Shown here: positions 1 through 9,638 of the stretch, in pieces
How the letters are laid out: each line of letters begins with the position of its first letter
Position numbering within the stretch: position 1 is the first letter of the stretch
IMG/VR virus record: IMGVR_UViG_3300049043_000073
Span: 1-36,523 of that record
Length of the DNA stretch: 36,523 nucleotides
Origin: a virus
Strand: one strand, 5' to 3'
Translations under genes and position numbers: made by a program
Notes under the pieces: generated by a model
The model's database searches: none
Told to the model about the DNA's origin: nothing
Seen by the model: only the letters and a program-made list of their open reading frames with translations

Positions 1-49
1 TTTTTTTTTTTTTTTTTTTTAAATGTATTCAGTTCAGTTTCGTATTGCT
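1..49 (+). other. Nanopore sequencing adapter with poly-T leader
   Basis: Bases 1-20 are all T. Bases 21-49 match the Oxford Nanopore Y-adapter top strand (AATGTACTTCGTTC followed by AGTTACGTATTGCT) with a few mismatches and indels of the kind seen in raw nanopore reads. This is technical sequence, not biology. It marks the start of an untrimmed read. Confidence 0.9.
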
Positions 50-422
50 AAGCCACCCACGCTCGTCTTTTATCATCGCCCCGTAGCAAGGGCTAGACGG
101 AGGCCGACACTCAGTTTCAAGCACGTGCAGGGAACCTCCCGGGTGCTACTGCCCGGTTGAGTTCTCACGGTTGTGTTTTTGTTAGAATGAAATAAAATGA
201 GGTGTATTAAAATACACCAAAAATGAAATGAGAACCAGAGACGCACCAAGTCTCCAGCTCCCCCGGTGTGCCCAAGTACTCGGTGATGGCAGGTCAACCG
301 GAATAAATAAGATGAGAGGAGATGGGATACGCCAGGCCCTGTGGCCATGGGCGTGGGTTAAGGAAGCGCTGTGGGTGCGCGCCACAGAGATGTCCCGGAG
401 GGAAGTCTTCTCTGTGGCTCTC
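50..422. other. Unidentified fragment between two adapters, no supported gene
   Basis: This stretch of about 370 bases lies between two adapter copies, so it is a separate read insert unrelated to the phage. Its base composition is balanced and several short overlapping open frames exist, but none resembles a known protein to me. It contains a perfect 18-base palindrome at 201-218 (GGTGTATTAAAATACACC). I cannot name its source organism. Confidence 0.6.
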
Positions 423-472
423 AGCAATACATTAATGTTCTTTTGATGTTATTCGTTCAGTTACGTATTGCT
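423..472 (+). other. Internal Nanopore adapter junction
   Basis: Bases 423-430 (AGCAATAC) match the end of the reverse adapter strand. After a short T-rich stretch, 446-472 match the forward adapter with two or three differences and end in TTACGTATTGCT. Back-to-back reverse and forward adapters are the signature of two library molecules read as one. Phage sequence begins directly after base 472. Confidence 0.93.
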
Positions 473-2110
473 TCATCCATAAGTTCGGGTTCTTTTACAA
501 TGCAAAACCAATCCGAAGAGATTGACGAGGGGATGACCGTAGTAATAAATAAATGCTTACCTGTTGGAGTTAAGCAATTAGATTTATTAAAAGACGTTAT
601 TAAGATGTTCAACCTTGTTTTTATGATTGACAAGGATGATGAAAATAACTATATAATAGAACCATTTGTAGATTCAAGTAACCCGACTGAAAGTTTTTAT
701 CCGATGATGGGTGTGGCTTCAGGATCAGGAACTAATTATGAAGTATTTGATTGGACTGATAAATTAGATATAGGTAAAAAGTTTGAAGTATTGCCGATGC
801 AAGAACTTGACTTTAAAACCTATACTTTAAAATATAAAGATGATGGAGATTACCTAAATACTAAGGACAAAGAGATTTTAGGTGAAACTTTCGGAACAAA
901 GGAAATAGAAGTAGACAATGACTTTATAAACCAAGCTAAGACAAATGAATTAGGATTCAGTGCTACACCAAACGCATACCCTAATTTATACACGGCTACT
1001 GTACCTTATATTTATTCATTCGATAACGGAACGGTAAGTAAATTCAAACCTAATATTCGTTTGTTATACTATAATGATTGGGTTAATGGCACTAACTATG
1101 TAAGCGGAGTAGGGTATGGAACTATATTTAAAGATTGGACTCTTTACGGATTTACAACAAGTTTATACACCGCTGTATTCACTGGTAATGGTACATCTCA
1201 ACCAACTTATGGTTATTATCCTTATGCCGGACATACTGATAACCCATTAACACCTACTTACGATTTAAACTTTCAAACTAAATATTTAGATTATCCATTC
1301 TTAGGAACTTTTACTACTAACAATCTTTATAACCTATACCATAAAGCTTTTATCGACATGGTATCGGACCAAAACTCAAAAGTAGTAAAGGCTTATTTTA
1401 ATCTAAGCGCAATAGATATAAAGAGTTTCACATTCAGGTCAAAAGTATTTATTAATAACACTTATTATTTAGTTAATAAGATAGTTGACTTTGACCCACT
1501 AAGCTCAGAAACTACCTTAGTAGAGCTTATTAGAATGCCTTTATACAACGGATTTACTCCTGAGGTATATAACCCTGACAACGGGCCTAATTTAAGGCAA
1601 TTAAGCGGTAATACTAATTTAGGAGGTAGTGGTAATAATAACTACGGAGCGGATAGTGCTGTTATCGGAGGTAGTGATAATTACATATCCGATGGTGCAA
1701 GGAATGTAAATCTAATTAATTGTTCGGGTGTAATAGTTAATAGCGATGTACAGAATTTCACAGGAGTTGGTTTAACTAACGAAGTGATAGAAGTACAGCA
1801 CTCAGGTGTTTCGATGTTACGTGGTAGTATCGGAGGTTACACAAGGTTAGTAGGTACAGCAGCTTATACTACTGAGGATATTTATAGTATTTATTTAGTA
1901 GATACAAGCGACGGAAATATCTATGTAACTTTAAACGACAGAACGGATGAAATAACATTTAAAAAACTTGGAGCACCACATAAATTAATTATAACACCCG
2001 ATGAAGGAACTATTGACGGGAATGCAACATACGAAATAAACACAGCAAATCATTCAGTAAAAATTGTAAAATGGAACGGAAACTGGTACATAACAGCGAT
2101 ATATACTTAA
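473..2110 (+). CDS. Tail protein, C-terminal part (5' end missing)
   Basis: The frame is open from the adapter junction to the stop at 2108-2110, about 545 codons. Any start upstream of 473 lies in adapter sequence and is false. The protein is rich in Tyr, Asn, Thr and Gly. It has a stretch around 'IKMFNLVFMIDKDDENNYIIEP' type residues (about bases 595-665), which I associate with large tail or baseplate proteins of Bacteroidota phages, and a Gly/Asn-rich C-terminal region. It probably completes the protein that begins at 31143 and is cut off near 32290, which implies a circular genome. It is followed closely by the tape-measure gene. A tail role is inferred from context and overall character, not from a diagnostic motif. 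Confidence 0.65.
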   Translation, partial: SSISSGSFTMQNQSEEIDEGMTVVINKCLPVGVKQLDLLKDVIKMFNLVFMIDKDDENNYIIEPFVDSSNPTESFYPMMGVASGSGTNYEVFDWTDKLDIGKKFEVLPMQELDFKTYTLKYKDDGDYLNTKDKEILGETFGTKEIEVDNDFINQAKTNELGFSATPNAYPNLYTATVPYIYSFDNGTVSKFKPNIRLLYYNDWVNGTNYVSGVGYGTIFKDWTLYGFTTSLYTAVFTGNGTSQPTYGYYPYAGHTDNPLTPTYDLNFQTKYLDYPFLGTFTTNNLYNLYHKAFIDMVSDQNSKVVKAYFNLSAIDIKSFTFRSKVFINNTYYLVNKIVDFDPLSSETTLVELIRMPLYNGFTPEVYNPDNGPNLRQLSGNTNLGGSGNNNYGADSAVIGGSDNYISDGARNVNLINCSGVIVNSDVQNFTGVGLTNEVIEVQHSGVSMLRGSIGGYTRLVGTAAYTTEDIYSIYLVDTSDGNIYVTLNDRTDEITFKKLGAPHKLIITPDEGTIDGNATYEINTANHSVKIVKWNGNWYITAIYT

Positions 2111-2216
2111 TGGATAATATTCTCGATGGTATCGACGGATTATTCTTACATTAACTATGTATACTCAAAATAACGAAGAGATTAACCAATTAATAAAAGA
2201 CATTCAAAATGGCTGA
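2110..2216 (+). CDS. Possible small tail-region protein, one base missing
   Basis: An ATG overlaps the upstream stop (TAATG). The frame MDNILDGIDGLF runs into a stop, and a second frame (MYTQNNEEINQLIKDIQNG) follows and ends in a TGA that overlaps the ATG of the tape-measure gene. Adding one T near 2150 joins the two into about 35 residues. The coupling at both ends argues for a real gene, but the fusion is inferred. Without it these are two peptides of 14 and 19 residues. Function unknown. Confidence 0.35.
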
Positions 2217-4177
2217 AAATATAGCTTTCTCAGTTACTATCGACGGTGTTGACCGTGAGATAAAAACAATTCAAGACCTTAAAAGGGCTATTAAGGATGC
2301 TAACAACGAATTATTACAAGCAGGTGAAGTAGGTACACAATCTTATGCAGATGCTCAAAAGAAGGTAACGGACTTAAAGGATAAATTAGGAGATTTAGGG
2401 GATGCAGCAAAAGTACAAGGTACAGCAGTTGAAAAGCTTGGAGCGAGTACCGGATTACTTGGGGAAGGTTTTAAGAACTTAGATTTAGACAAAATAAAGA
2501 TAGGTTTTAAAGGAATAGGCGATGCTATAAAGGCTAATCCTTTAATGTTCTTAATAGGTATAATTATTCCTTTACTTGAAAAGTTTAAAGTATTTGAAAT
2601 TTTAATAGGGGGTGTTTCTAAAGCATTTGACTTATTAACGGATGCTATTGGATTTACTAATCATGCAGATGAAGAGGCTACAAAGAATTTTTTAAGTAAT
2701 GCCCAAGAGCGACAAAAGATAGTAACAGCGGAATACGATGCGAGAATTAAAGTAGCAAAAGCAGAAGGTAAGGATACTTATAATTTAGAACAAGAAAAAC
2801 TAAAAACAATTCAAGATAGTTTACAATCTCAATATAACAATTTACTTGAATTATCTAAAAAGAAAAAAGGACTTAACGATGAAGAGGCTAAACAATTCAA
2901 GGATTTACAACTTCAATTAATAAATATAAAAGCTGATATCGACGCTCAAAAAGCTCAAAGATTACAAGAAAATTTATCTAAAGAATTTAAATATAGAAAA
3001 GAATCCGAAGATGCAGAAGCAGCACGATCAAAAAGAACTAACCGATAAATACAAACAAGCGTATCAAGAGCAACTACAAGCCAATCAGGATTTAATAAAT
3101 AAAACTAAGGCTTTAAAAAATAAGGATTATTTAGATTCAATTACCGATGAACGCAAAAGAGCTTTAGAAACTTTAAGAATACAGAACGAAGCTCAAGCGG
3201 AAGACATTAACAAATCCAAAGCAAGTAAAAAACTAAAAAACGAAGCTTTAGCTCAGTTAGATATTGATTATAAATTACAACAAAAAGAAATAAATAAAGA
3301 ATTTGATAAAAAGGATGAGGAAATAAGAAAAGAAAATAAAGCAAAAGAAAAGGAACTTGAGCAAAAAAGATTAGATGCTATTAAAAAAGCCAATCAAGAT
3401 GCTTTAAATGAGGAAGCTAATTATAACGAATTAAGAATACTACAAACTCAAGAAGATACTCAGGCCCGATTAGATGCTGAAATAGAAGCAATACAATTTA
3501 AATTATTTAGAGAAACACAATTAACTGAAAAGTCCGAAGGAGAAAAGCTATTAATTAAAAAGCGTGCTGAACAGTCAATAGATAAATTAAGAGAAGATTT
3601 TGCTAAAAAAGAACGTGAACGTAGATTTAAAGAAACACAAGACAATTTAGCTACAAGCGCATTAGTTAATAAAGGTTTAACCGACTTATCAACGGTATTC
3701 TATAACACTAAATTAAATAACGCTAAAAAAGGCTCAGCCGAAGAGGAGAAGATTTTAAAAGAACAATTTGAAGTAAATAAAGCCTTTCAAATAGCAAACG
3801 CTGTTATTAACGGAGCTATGGCTGTTACTTCGATATTAGCTTCTCCTGCAAATAAAGTAGACCCATCCGGAACGGTAATGGCAATACAGATAGCGGCTGC
3901 AATAGCTTCAACTGCTGCTCAAATATCAACCATTGAACGGACAAGGTTTCAAGGTGGCGCACCTCAAGCACCTGAAGCACCTAACATGGGTGGAGCTGGC
4001 GGACAAGCACCAACAGGCACACCACAAATGCCACAAACCCGAACTGAACAGGGTACATTCTTAAATGAACAAGGACAAACGACTGGAAGATTAGATACCA
4101 GAGTATATGTCCTAGAATCAGATATAACAAGCACACAAAGAGATGTTAACCGAGTAAAAACACAATCAAAAGTATGA
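2209..4177 (+). CDS. Tail tape-measure-like protein, one-base frameshift
   Basis: Two overlapping frames (2209-3048 and 3011-4177) become one protein of about 655 residues if one extra base near 3025 (the C before GATCA) is removed. The joint then reads continuously through 'EDAEAADQKELTDKYKQ'. The N-terminal part has a hydrophobic segment (about residues 104-121, NPLMFLIGIIIPLL). It is followed by hundreds of residues of charged, heptad-like coiled coil, then a second apolar segment near 'VINGAMAVTSILAS' and a Gly/Pro/Gln-rich tail. Long coiled coil with embedded hydrophobic helices is the usual profile of tape measures, which set tail length and form the DNA channel. At this size it would be a short one. 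A coiled-coil internal virion protein is the alternative. Its stop overlaps the next start (ATGA). Confidence 0.7.
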
Positions 4178-4755
4178 AAGAACTACCAATAGTAAAAGCT
4201 ATCCTAACGGATGATAACCAAGGACTTAAATTCATGTCCGCTGTTGAATCCCCTGCCATCATGGTTAATTGGGTTAAATTCAACGATGAAAAGCCTATTA
4301 AAATGGCTATACAAAACGAAGAGCAACAGATAGTATTCGCTCCGGCTTTAATTCCTGACCTACCAATTTACAGGAATCACAACGGACGTGAGTTTTATTT
4401 AATGTTTGATAAAGAAACTATCGAACAAATCGCTCTTAAATTTGCAAAGGATAATTTGTTAAACTCTATTGATTTAAACCATGACGGAATTAAATTAAGT
4501 GGAGTTCAAATATATCAATCCTTTGTAACTAACGAACACACCGTAGATAATGTTAAAGCATTTGAAACACTACCAATCGGTACATGGTTCGTAGGGGCCA
4601 AAGTCGATAATCAAGACGTATGGCAATTAATCAAAGAAGAGAAGTTAAACGGATGGTCTATTGATGGCTTATTTGAGTTTAAAATAGATGACAGTTTATC
4701 CGATAACGAAATCGAGCAAATGATTGATGAGGTGTTAAATAGCACCAAAAATTAA
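4174..4755 (+). CDS. XkdF-like prohead protease
   Basis: 193 residues. The order of motifs fits the Phage_XkdF family of putative prohead serine proteases: 'AVESPAI' near the N-terminus, 'LIPDLPIYRN..GREFYLMFDKETIEQIALKF' in the middle, 'NHDG' and 'SFVTNEHTVD', then 'LPIGTWFVGAKVDNQDVWQLIKEEKLNGWSIDGLF'. Such proteins mature the capsid by trimming the scaffold and sometimes the capsid protein. The gene overlaps the tape-measure stop by four bases and lies directly before scaffold and capsid genes, the usual place for a maturation protease. Catalytic residues are not firmly assigned within this family, so I name none. Confidence 0.8.
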   Translation: MKELPIVKAILTDDNQGLKFMSAVESPAIMVNWVKFNDEKPIKMAIQNEEQQIVFAPALIPDLPIYRNHNGREFYLMFDKETIEQIALKFAKDNLLNSIDLNHDGIKLSGVQIYQSFVTNEHTVDNVKAFETLPIGTWFVGAKVDNQDVWQLIKEEKLNGWSIDGLFEFKIDDSLSDNEIEQMIDEVLNSTKN

Positions 4756-4756
4756 C

Positions 4757-4775
4757 TTAATGGTATTTAAAAATA
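4757..4775 (+). promoter_or_regulatory. Repeated start-site motif, copy 1
   Basis: TTAATGGTATTTAAAAATA ends one base before the ATG of the scaffold gene. Near-identical 19-base copies lie exactly at two other gene starts (7215-7233 and 28623-28641). The motif lacks a Shine-Dalgarno sequence and does not fit the host TAnnTTTG promoter. It could be a phage-specific promoter giving very short leaders, or a translation-initiation element. Confidence 0.5.
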
Positions 4776-4776
4776 T

Positions 4777-5331
4777 ATGGAAAAAAGTCAATTAATCGAA
4801 AAGGTAAAAGAGTTCATCGTAAAGTTGACCTCTCAGCCGGTAGCGGAGCCTGTTAAATTGGGTGAAGCTATGACCAGTGATGGTAAAAAAATCATGTTCG
4901 AAGGTGACGTTATTTCTGAAGGTGCTAACTTATTAATGGTTGATGAAGCTGGAAATCAAGGTCCTGTTCCTAATGGTGATTACACTATGGAAGATGGTAC
5001 AGTTGTTTCAGTTATGGATTCTAAAGTATCTAAAATCACTGTTAAAGAAGAGGAAATACCTTCTGAAGAACCCGCTCAAGAGCCTGCTCCAGTTGAACCT
5101 AAAATGGCTCAGCTTGAAAGTCAAGTTAACCAATTACAAAAGCAAGTTGAAGATTTAACTAAGCTTAACGCTGAATTTATTGAACAGCAAAAAGTTGTTA
5201 TGAGTTCGGTACAAAGTTTACTTGAAACTCCTATTCAAATGTCTAAACAAGAACCAAATCGTGAATTACGTTCTTTTGAAAAGCACTTAGCTGAGCAAAA
5301 ACGTCGTAACGAATTGTTAAAAGGTTTATGA
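4777..5331 (+). CDS. Putative capsid scaffold protein
   Basis: 184 residues. The N-terminal half is a small folded-looking region ('LGEAMTSDGKKIMFEGDVI', 'NGDYTMEDGTVVSVMDSKVSKI'). An acidic, Pro-rich stretch of repeated EEP/EPAP character follows. The C-terminal half is a Gln-rich coiled coil (from about 'MAQLESQVNQLQKQVEDLTKL') ending in basic residues. An acidic middle, coiled coil and basic tail between a protease and the major capsid protein is the classic scaffold arrangement. It starts just after copy 1 of the repeated 19-base motif and overlaps the next gene by four bases. Scaffold is inferred from position and shape, not from sequence family. Confidence 0.65.
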   Translation: MEKSQLIEKVKEFIVKLTSQPVAEPVKLGEAMTSDGKKIMFEGDVISEGANLLMVDEAGNQGPVPNGDYTMEDGTVVSVMDSKVSKITVKEEEIPSEEPAQEPAPVEPKMAQLESQVNQLQKQVEDLTKLNAEFIEQQKVVMSSVQSLLETPIQMSKQEPNRELRSFEKHLAEQKRRNELLKGL

Positions 5332-5564
5332 GTAAATATAAATTTTCAGATTCAGTTAAACCCGTAACCGTAGAGGTGTACGAAAATGGCTTGTATATAA
5401 ATAAACAAGTTGTAGGTATATTCCCTTATGGTATCCAATCGGGTGTTATAACTGAGGACATGCTAACGGATTCAATGTGCGAATACTTAATGACAAAACC
5501 CGAGTACGCTCATACATTTGTTAGTAACGATAATAAAGAAACAAAAACAAAAAATAAAAAATAA
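5328..5564 (+). CDS. Small head-region protein, unknown function
   Basis: 78 residues, starting within the scaffold stop (ATGAG overlap) and ending seven bases before the capsid gene. It has an N-terminal 'YKFSDSVKPVTVEVYENGLYINKQVVGIFPYG' region suggesting beta strands and a Lys/Asn-rich tail (KETKTKNKK). There is no signal peptide or membrane segment. The position suggests an accessory head protein or small assembly factor. I do not recognise a family. Confidence 0.6.
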   Translation: MSKYKFSDSVKPVTVEVYENGLYINKQVVGIFPYGIQSGVITEDMLTDSMCEYLMTKPEYAHTFVSNDNKETKTKNKK

Positions 5565-5570
5565 AAAATC

Positions 5571-6569
5571 ATGGCTATATCTTACACCGCTGTAGAATTT
5601 CGTGGTAAAGCTACTCCCGAAATTTTCAAAGAGCTGTATTTCTCTAACGACACTTTGGATAAAGGTTTAGTAACCTTCCAAGATGACGTAAAATACGACA
5701 CAATCTTCAGTGACGCTGCTGTTACTGTAACTCAACAAGCTTGGACTGCTGGTTCTCCTTCAGCTTCAGGTGCTATCACTTTAACTGATACTCAAATCAT
5801 CCCTGTAAAGGTTGAGTATTATGATGAATTCATCCCTTCTGCTGTTGTTTCTGGACGTTACAAAACTTCCATGAAAAAAGGTATTTGGAATGATGTAAGC
5901 GACGAATTTATGCGTGTGGTTCTTGATGACCTAATCGCTGGTAAAGTTTCTGCTGATGCTGAAGCTAAATTCTGGAATGCTGCTAAAACTGCTACTAAAA
6001 CTGCTGTTGCTGCTTTAACTCCCGGAACTGGTCAAGCTTCTGTTGGTGCTGCTGAGCAAACTTACGTTGCTTCTTTAACTGCTTCTCAATTTGATGGTGT
6101 TGTAACTCGTATGATTTATAACGCTGGTGCATTGGGTGGACGTGTTAAAGTTGCTGGTACTACTATCAGTTCATCTAACATCGCTACTGAATACGCTAAA
6201 GCTTACGCTGCTATCCCTGCTGTTAACTTAGCAAGCGGAGAGCAACCTGTAATCTACGCTCCTAAATCTCACAAGCAATTAATTAACTTATCTAACTTAA
6301 CTGCAACTAACTTTATAAAAGTATTTGACGTTCAAGGTGGAGAATATTACTATGCTGGTTTAGTTATTAAATTTGTTCCACTTCCTGAGAACTGTTTAGT
6401 AATTGCTAAGCCTTCTGACCTTCACTGGTGTACTGACACAACTTCTGACATCACTATGATGAAGGTTATGCCTGTATCTAACTTCAGCAAAACTTGGGGT
6501 TATAACGTAGCATTCACTGAATTTGCTCACGTTACTCACCAATCTGCTAACGTACTTTATTTAGGATAA
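5571..6569 (+). CDS. Major capsid protein
   Basis: 332 residues. It lies after protease and scaffold and before a strong terminator, as expected for a very highly expressed capsid gene. Codon choice is distinctly optimised here: many GCT, GTT, ACT and CGT codons, unlike the AT-richest neighbours. The N-terminal region ('YTAVEFRGKATPEIFKELYF') and the helix 'GIWNDVSDEFMRVVLDDLIAGK' resemble capsid proteins of Bacteroidota phages. An 'EFIPSAVVSGRYKTSMKKG' segment sits before it. The C-terminal part ('YYYAGLVIKFVPLPENCLVIAKPSDLHW') reads as the beta-rich peripheral domain. The HK97 fold is assumed from family knowledge. The function call rests on context, length and composition. Confidence 0.82.
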   Translation: MAISYTAVEFRGKATPEIFKELYFSNDTLDKGLVTFQDDVKYDTIFSDAAVTVTQQAWTAGSPSASGAITLTDTQIIPVKVEYYDEFIPSAVVSGRYKTSMKKGIWNDVSDEFMRVVLDDLIAGKVSADAEAKFWNAAKTATKTAVAALTPGTGQASVGAAEQTYVASLTASQFDGVVTRMIYNAGALGGRVKVAGTTISSSNIATEYAKAYAAIPAVNLASGEQPVIYAPKSHKQLINLSNLTATNFIKVFDVQGGEYYYAGLVIKFVPLPENCLVIAKPSDLHWCTDTTSDITMMKVMPVSNFSKTWGYNVAFTEFAHVTHQSANVLYLG

Positions 6570-6573
6570 TAAC

Positions 6574-6600
6574 AAGGGGGTGTAATTCCCCCTTATTTTA
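6574..6600 (+). terminator. Rho-independent terminator after capsid gene
   Basis: AAGGGGG and CCCCCTT form a perfect 7-bp stem around the loop TGTAATT, followed by ATTTTA. The tail is only moderately U-rich, so it may be partly read through or may act as an mRNA 3'-end stabiliser for the abundant capsid message. Confidence 0.75.
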
Positions 6601-6612
6601 AACAAAAAAAAT

Positions 6613-7143
6613 ATGCCTTGCGCTTTAACATCTGATTATTCTTACGTAGGTTGTAAGGGTGGTGCTGGTGGAATACGTCGAGTACTTATAACAGAGTACG
6701 CTAACGTAAACAAAACCACTACCGTAATTGCTTCCGGTGTAATAACTACCTTAGGTATGGTAACTACAAAAGAGTTCAAAGAATACCTATTGGATAAAGA
6801 GATGGGAATGTTTACTGATAACATGGCTCAAACTCTTGCAAACGGTACTATCGTTTACACTCCTGTAATCGACTTTACCGTAAAAGGGCTAACAACTGCT
6901 TTAATTCAAGAGCTTAAGTTAGTAAGTCAAAATACCTTAATGATGATTGTAGAAGATGAAACCGGTTCATACTGGATGTTCGGATACGGTCGTGGTATGG
7001 ATTTATTAACTGCTTCTAAAGAAAGTGGTACTGCACTTGGTGATTTCCGTGGACAAAAACTTCATTTTGAAGGCAAAGAATCTGAGCCTATCTATGGAGT
7101 AAGTTCGGGTATCATCGCTGCTTTATTGTCACCTGCCGCCTAA
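6613..7143 (+). CDS. Virion structural protein, possibly tail tube or decoration
   Basis: 176 residues between two terminators, so it is expressed as its own unit. It is a Gly/Thr-rich, beta-predicted protein with 'LITEYANVNKTTTVIASGVITTLG' near the N-terminus, 'ELKLVSQNTLMMIVEDETGSYWMFGYGRGMDLL' in the middle and 'SEPIYGVSSGIIAALL' at the C-terminus. Codon use is optimised as in the capsid gene, which points to an abundant virion component. A tail tube is the best guess, because no other tube candidate is evident. A capsid decoration protein is the alternative. Confidence 0.55.
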   Translation: MPCALTSDYSYVGCKGGAGGIRRVLITEYANVNKTTTVIASGVITTLGMVTTKEFKEYLLDKEMGMFTDNMAQTLANGTIVYTPVIDFTVKGLTTALIQELKLVSQNTLMMIVEDETGSYWMFGYGRGMDLLTASKESGTALGDFRGQKLHFEGKESEPIYGVSSGIIAALLSPAA

Positions 7144-7168
7144 TATATATCCCTCGTTGGGAAAGAAG

Positions 7169-7196
7169 AGCCTCACAAATAGTGGGGCTTTTTTTA
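7169..7196 (+). terminator. Rho-independent terminator
   Basis: AGCCTCAC pairs with GTGGGGCT (8 bp, one G-T wobble) around AAATA, followed by a run of seven or more T. This is a canonical intrinsic terminator. It isolates the upstream structural gene from the portal operon. Confidence 0.88.
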
Positions 7197-7214
7197 TTTA
7201 TGCCAAAATAAAAT

Positions 7215-7233
7215 TTAATGGTATTTATAAATA
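7215..7233 (+). promoter_or_regulatory. Repeated start-site motif, copy 2
   Basis: TTAATGGTATTTATAAATA ends immediately before the GTG start at 7234 and 19 bases after a strong terminator. A new transcript must start near here to express the portal operon, which favours a promoter role for this motif. It differs from copy 1 at one base and from copy 3 at one base. Confidence 0.55.
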
Positions 7234-7629
7234 GTGATTAAATTAACTACAAATACAACTCAAAACGTTTATTTAACTTTAACTGAAAAGGTTACTTTAA
7301 CTAATCCAAAGTTCTTATTTGAGTTTATCAATAACGAATCGCAATCTAAATATTACTGCATTTCTGCTAATCTTTCAACACATAAAGGGAGATTTGATTT
7401 ATTTAGCATTCAAGTTATGACATCTCCTAATAATCTTATAGGGCAAATAAGCCTATCTGTTGGAGAATATGATTATAGCGTTTACGAACAAACAAGTACT
7501 ACTAATTTAAATCCGTTAGGACTTAATAAGTTAGAGAATGGAAAGTGTATAGTATTTAATTCATCACCAAGCACTACAACTGAATACAACGGTGCTTCGC
7601 TTACAGATGTAATTTATGAAGGAGCTTAA
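7234..7629 (+). CDS. Small protein upstream of portal, unknown function
   Basis: 131 residues starting with GTG directly after copy 2 of the repeated motif. No better ATG lies nearby, and the residues following the GTG ('IKLTTNTTQNVYLTLTEKV') look like a genuine N-terminus. The protein appears all-beta ('PKFLFEFINNESQSKYYCI', 'GQISLSVGEYDYSVYEQTS') and resembles small proteins often encoded next to portals in Bacteroidota phages. Its stop overlaps the portal start by 14 bases. A virion or assembly role is inferred from position only. Confidence 0.6.
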   Translation: MIKLTTNTTQNVYLTLTEKVTLTNPKFLFEFINNESQSKYYCISANLSTHKGRFDLFSIQVMTSPNNLIGQISLSVGEYDYSVYEQTSTTNLNPLGLNKLENGKCIVFNSSPSTTTEYNGASLTDVIYEGA

Positions 7630-9638
7630 AAAATTATCCGACAATATATATTTAGTTAATCTCAAGGCACAACAAGCCCCTGAGAATTATTTAAACAAGT
7701 CAAAAGGTATTATCTCATGGGGTAAGAAAAATGATTATCCCTCTTACTTACTTTATTTATATGAGAATCACGCGGAACATGGCGGTATTATTAATGGCAA
7801 GACGCGCTATGTTGTCGGTACTGAAATCGTACCAAGCGTTGATACTAACGAAGTTAAAGCGTTCTTAAGTAAAGCTAATCCATACGAGAGTTGGTTTGAA
7901 TTATCTAAAAAATTAAAAAAGGACCAAACTATTTACAATGGTTATTCAGTTAAAGTAACTACTAACATGCTTGGAGTTCCTTTATATTTTGAGCATATAG
8001 ATATGGGGCGGTTAAGGGTATGTGATGATTTATGTTCGGTTAAATACTCCGAAGATTGGTCTAAGTATCACACCGACTCAATCGAATATCAATTATTTGA
8101 CTTTGCTAAAATAGGCACAAAACAAGTTGGTGAGTTTATTTATATTTATAGGTCGTACTCTCCGAAGGTAGATAGTATACAATCAGCATATCCTAATCCG
8201 GAATATCTTTCATGTATTTTAGACATTGACACGGATATCGAGATATCACAATTCGGTAATTCACTTATAAAGAATGGTTTTAGTGCTGGACATATTATAA
8301 CAATATTCTCAGGCGAACCAACAGAACAAGAAAAGGAATCCATTAATGACCGTTTATTAGAAGCGTCAACGGGTTCTAATCAAGCTGGTAAGGTATTAGT
8401 ATCCTTTGCACCAAAAGACGGTAAAGGGGCTGAAATCACTTCCGTTAACGTATCGGATTTAGACAAACAATACCAAGAAATAAGCAAAAGAAACTTACAA
8501 AAAATCTTAACAGGTCATAACGTACCGGGTGTTCTTTTTAAAATCCAAACAGAGGGCAAATTAGGTCAACGTAACGAACTAATCGAAGCGCATGAGTTAT
8601 TTATTAACGAATACGCAAAGCCTGAACAGATGCCTTTTAATGAGCTTTTAAAGAAGTCCTATAAAGCACGTTCCGGTCAGGATGTAGATTTTGAGATAAA
8701 ACAATTTGAGCCTATTGGTTTAGAATTACCTTTGGATAATCAAAATATTATTAACTTATTACCTAAGGAAGTAATTGTTGATTATATAGTTAAAAAATAC
8801 GGATTGGATTTAAATACTTCGGTTACTCAACCAACCAACGTACAGCCAGTTACTCAAGTTAACGAAGCTTTAAAAGGATTAACAGGTAGACAAATGCAAA
8901 ACCTAATGAGAATAGTTAGGAAGCACGAAAGAGGGGAATTAAGCAAAGACCAAGCCTTAGTATTAATTAAAGGTGGTTTTGGGGTTACCGACTCCGAAGC
9001 TATGACCTTATTAAACGCTGCCGAAGATGTTAAATTTGCACTTCAAAATAAAGAACAAAAATTCTTTGAATTGATTAACAAATATGGTGTTGAGTTTAGT
9101 GATGACCAAATTTTAGAACTCGAAGATAACAGAGTGCAATTAGCATCAGGATTTAACCTTAATTCTTTACGTAATTCAATTTTAAACATATTTAAAGGTA
9201 ATCCCGATACTGAATCAAGCTTTTTAAAAAAGCTCTTTGGAATAGGCTCTAATGACGTAAATAAGCAAATTGATTGGTTAGAGAAAAAGGGTTAGTAGAA
9301 AAAAAGATGGTTCATACTATCCAACCGAAAAGGCTTTAAATAAAGAAACTAACGAAATAGACTCAGAGGTTGTAACGCTTTATACTTATGAAAAGCGTGA
9401 AGATGTTGACGGACCAACAATAAAAGACACCACCCGACAATTCTGTAGGGATATGTATAATAACACTCATAGAGGTGGTAAAAAAGTAGGATTAAGTTAC
9501 GAAATGATTGATAACATCTCTAATGAGTTTGGCGAGAACGCTTGGGATTATAGAGGTGGTTGGTATAATGATGGAACAGAAACAACACCTTGGTGTAGAC
9601 ACGTGTGGCAAGGGCAAACAATTTTAAGAAAAAAATAA
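7616..9638 (+). CDS. Portal protein with C-terminal Cys/His domain, one-base frameshift
   Basis: The main frame (7616-9295, 559 residues) has portal features: an N-terminal 'GIISWGKKNDYPSYLLYLYENHAEHGGI' start, a stem region with long helices, and 'ILTGHNVPGVLFKI..EGKLGQRNELIEAHELF', typical of portals of this group. Two TAG codons then occur at 9293-9298. One extra base in AAAAAGGG (9284-9291) hides a continuation ('RKKDGSYYPTEKALNKE...') to 9638, giving about 673 residues. The extension ends in 'RQFCRDMYNNTHRGGKKVGLSYEMID' and 'CRHVWQ', a Cys/His-containing tail known from many phage portal or minor-head fusions. Portals form the dodecameric DNA gate of the head. The frameshift is probably a sequencing error. 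Start chosen at the ATG overlapping the upstream gene. Confidence 0.82.

Noticed and set aside
371-472. N-terminal extension of the first tail gene upstream of 473
   Set aside because: These codons come from the unidentified insert and the adapter, so they are not part of the phage gene.
9453-9638. Separate 61-residue gene after the portal
   Set aside because: Coding-like residues run upstream of its ATG to the portal stop, and one base joins them. It is better read as the portal C-terminus.
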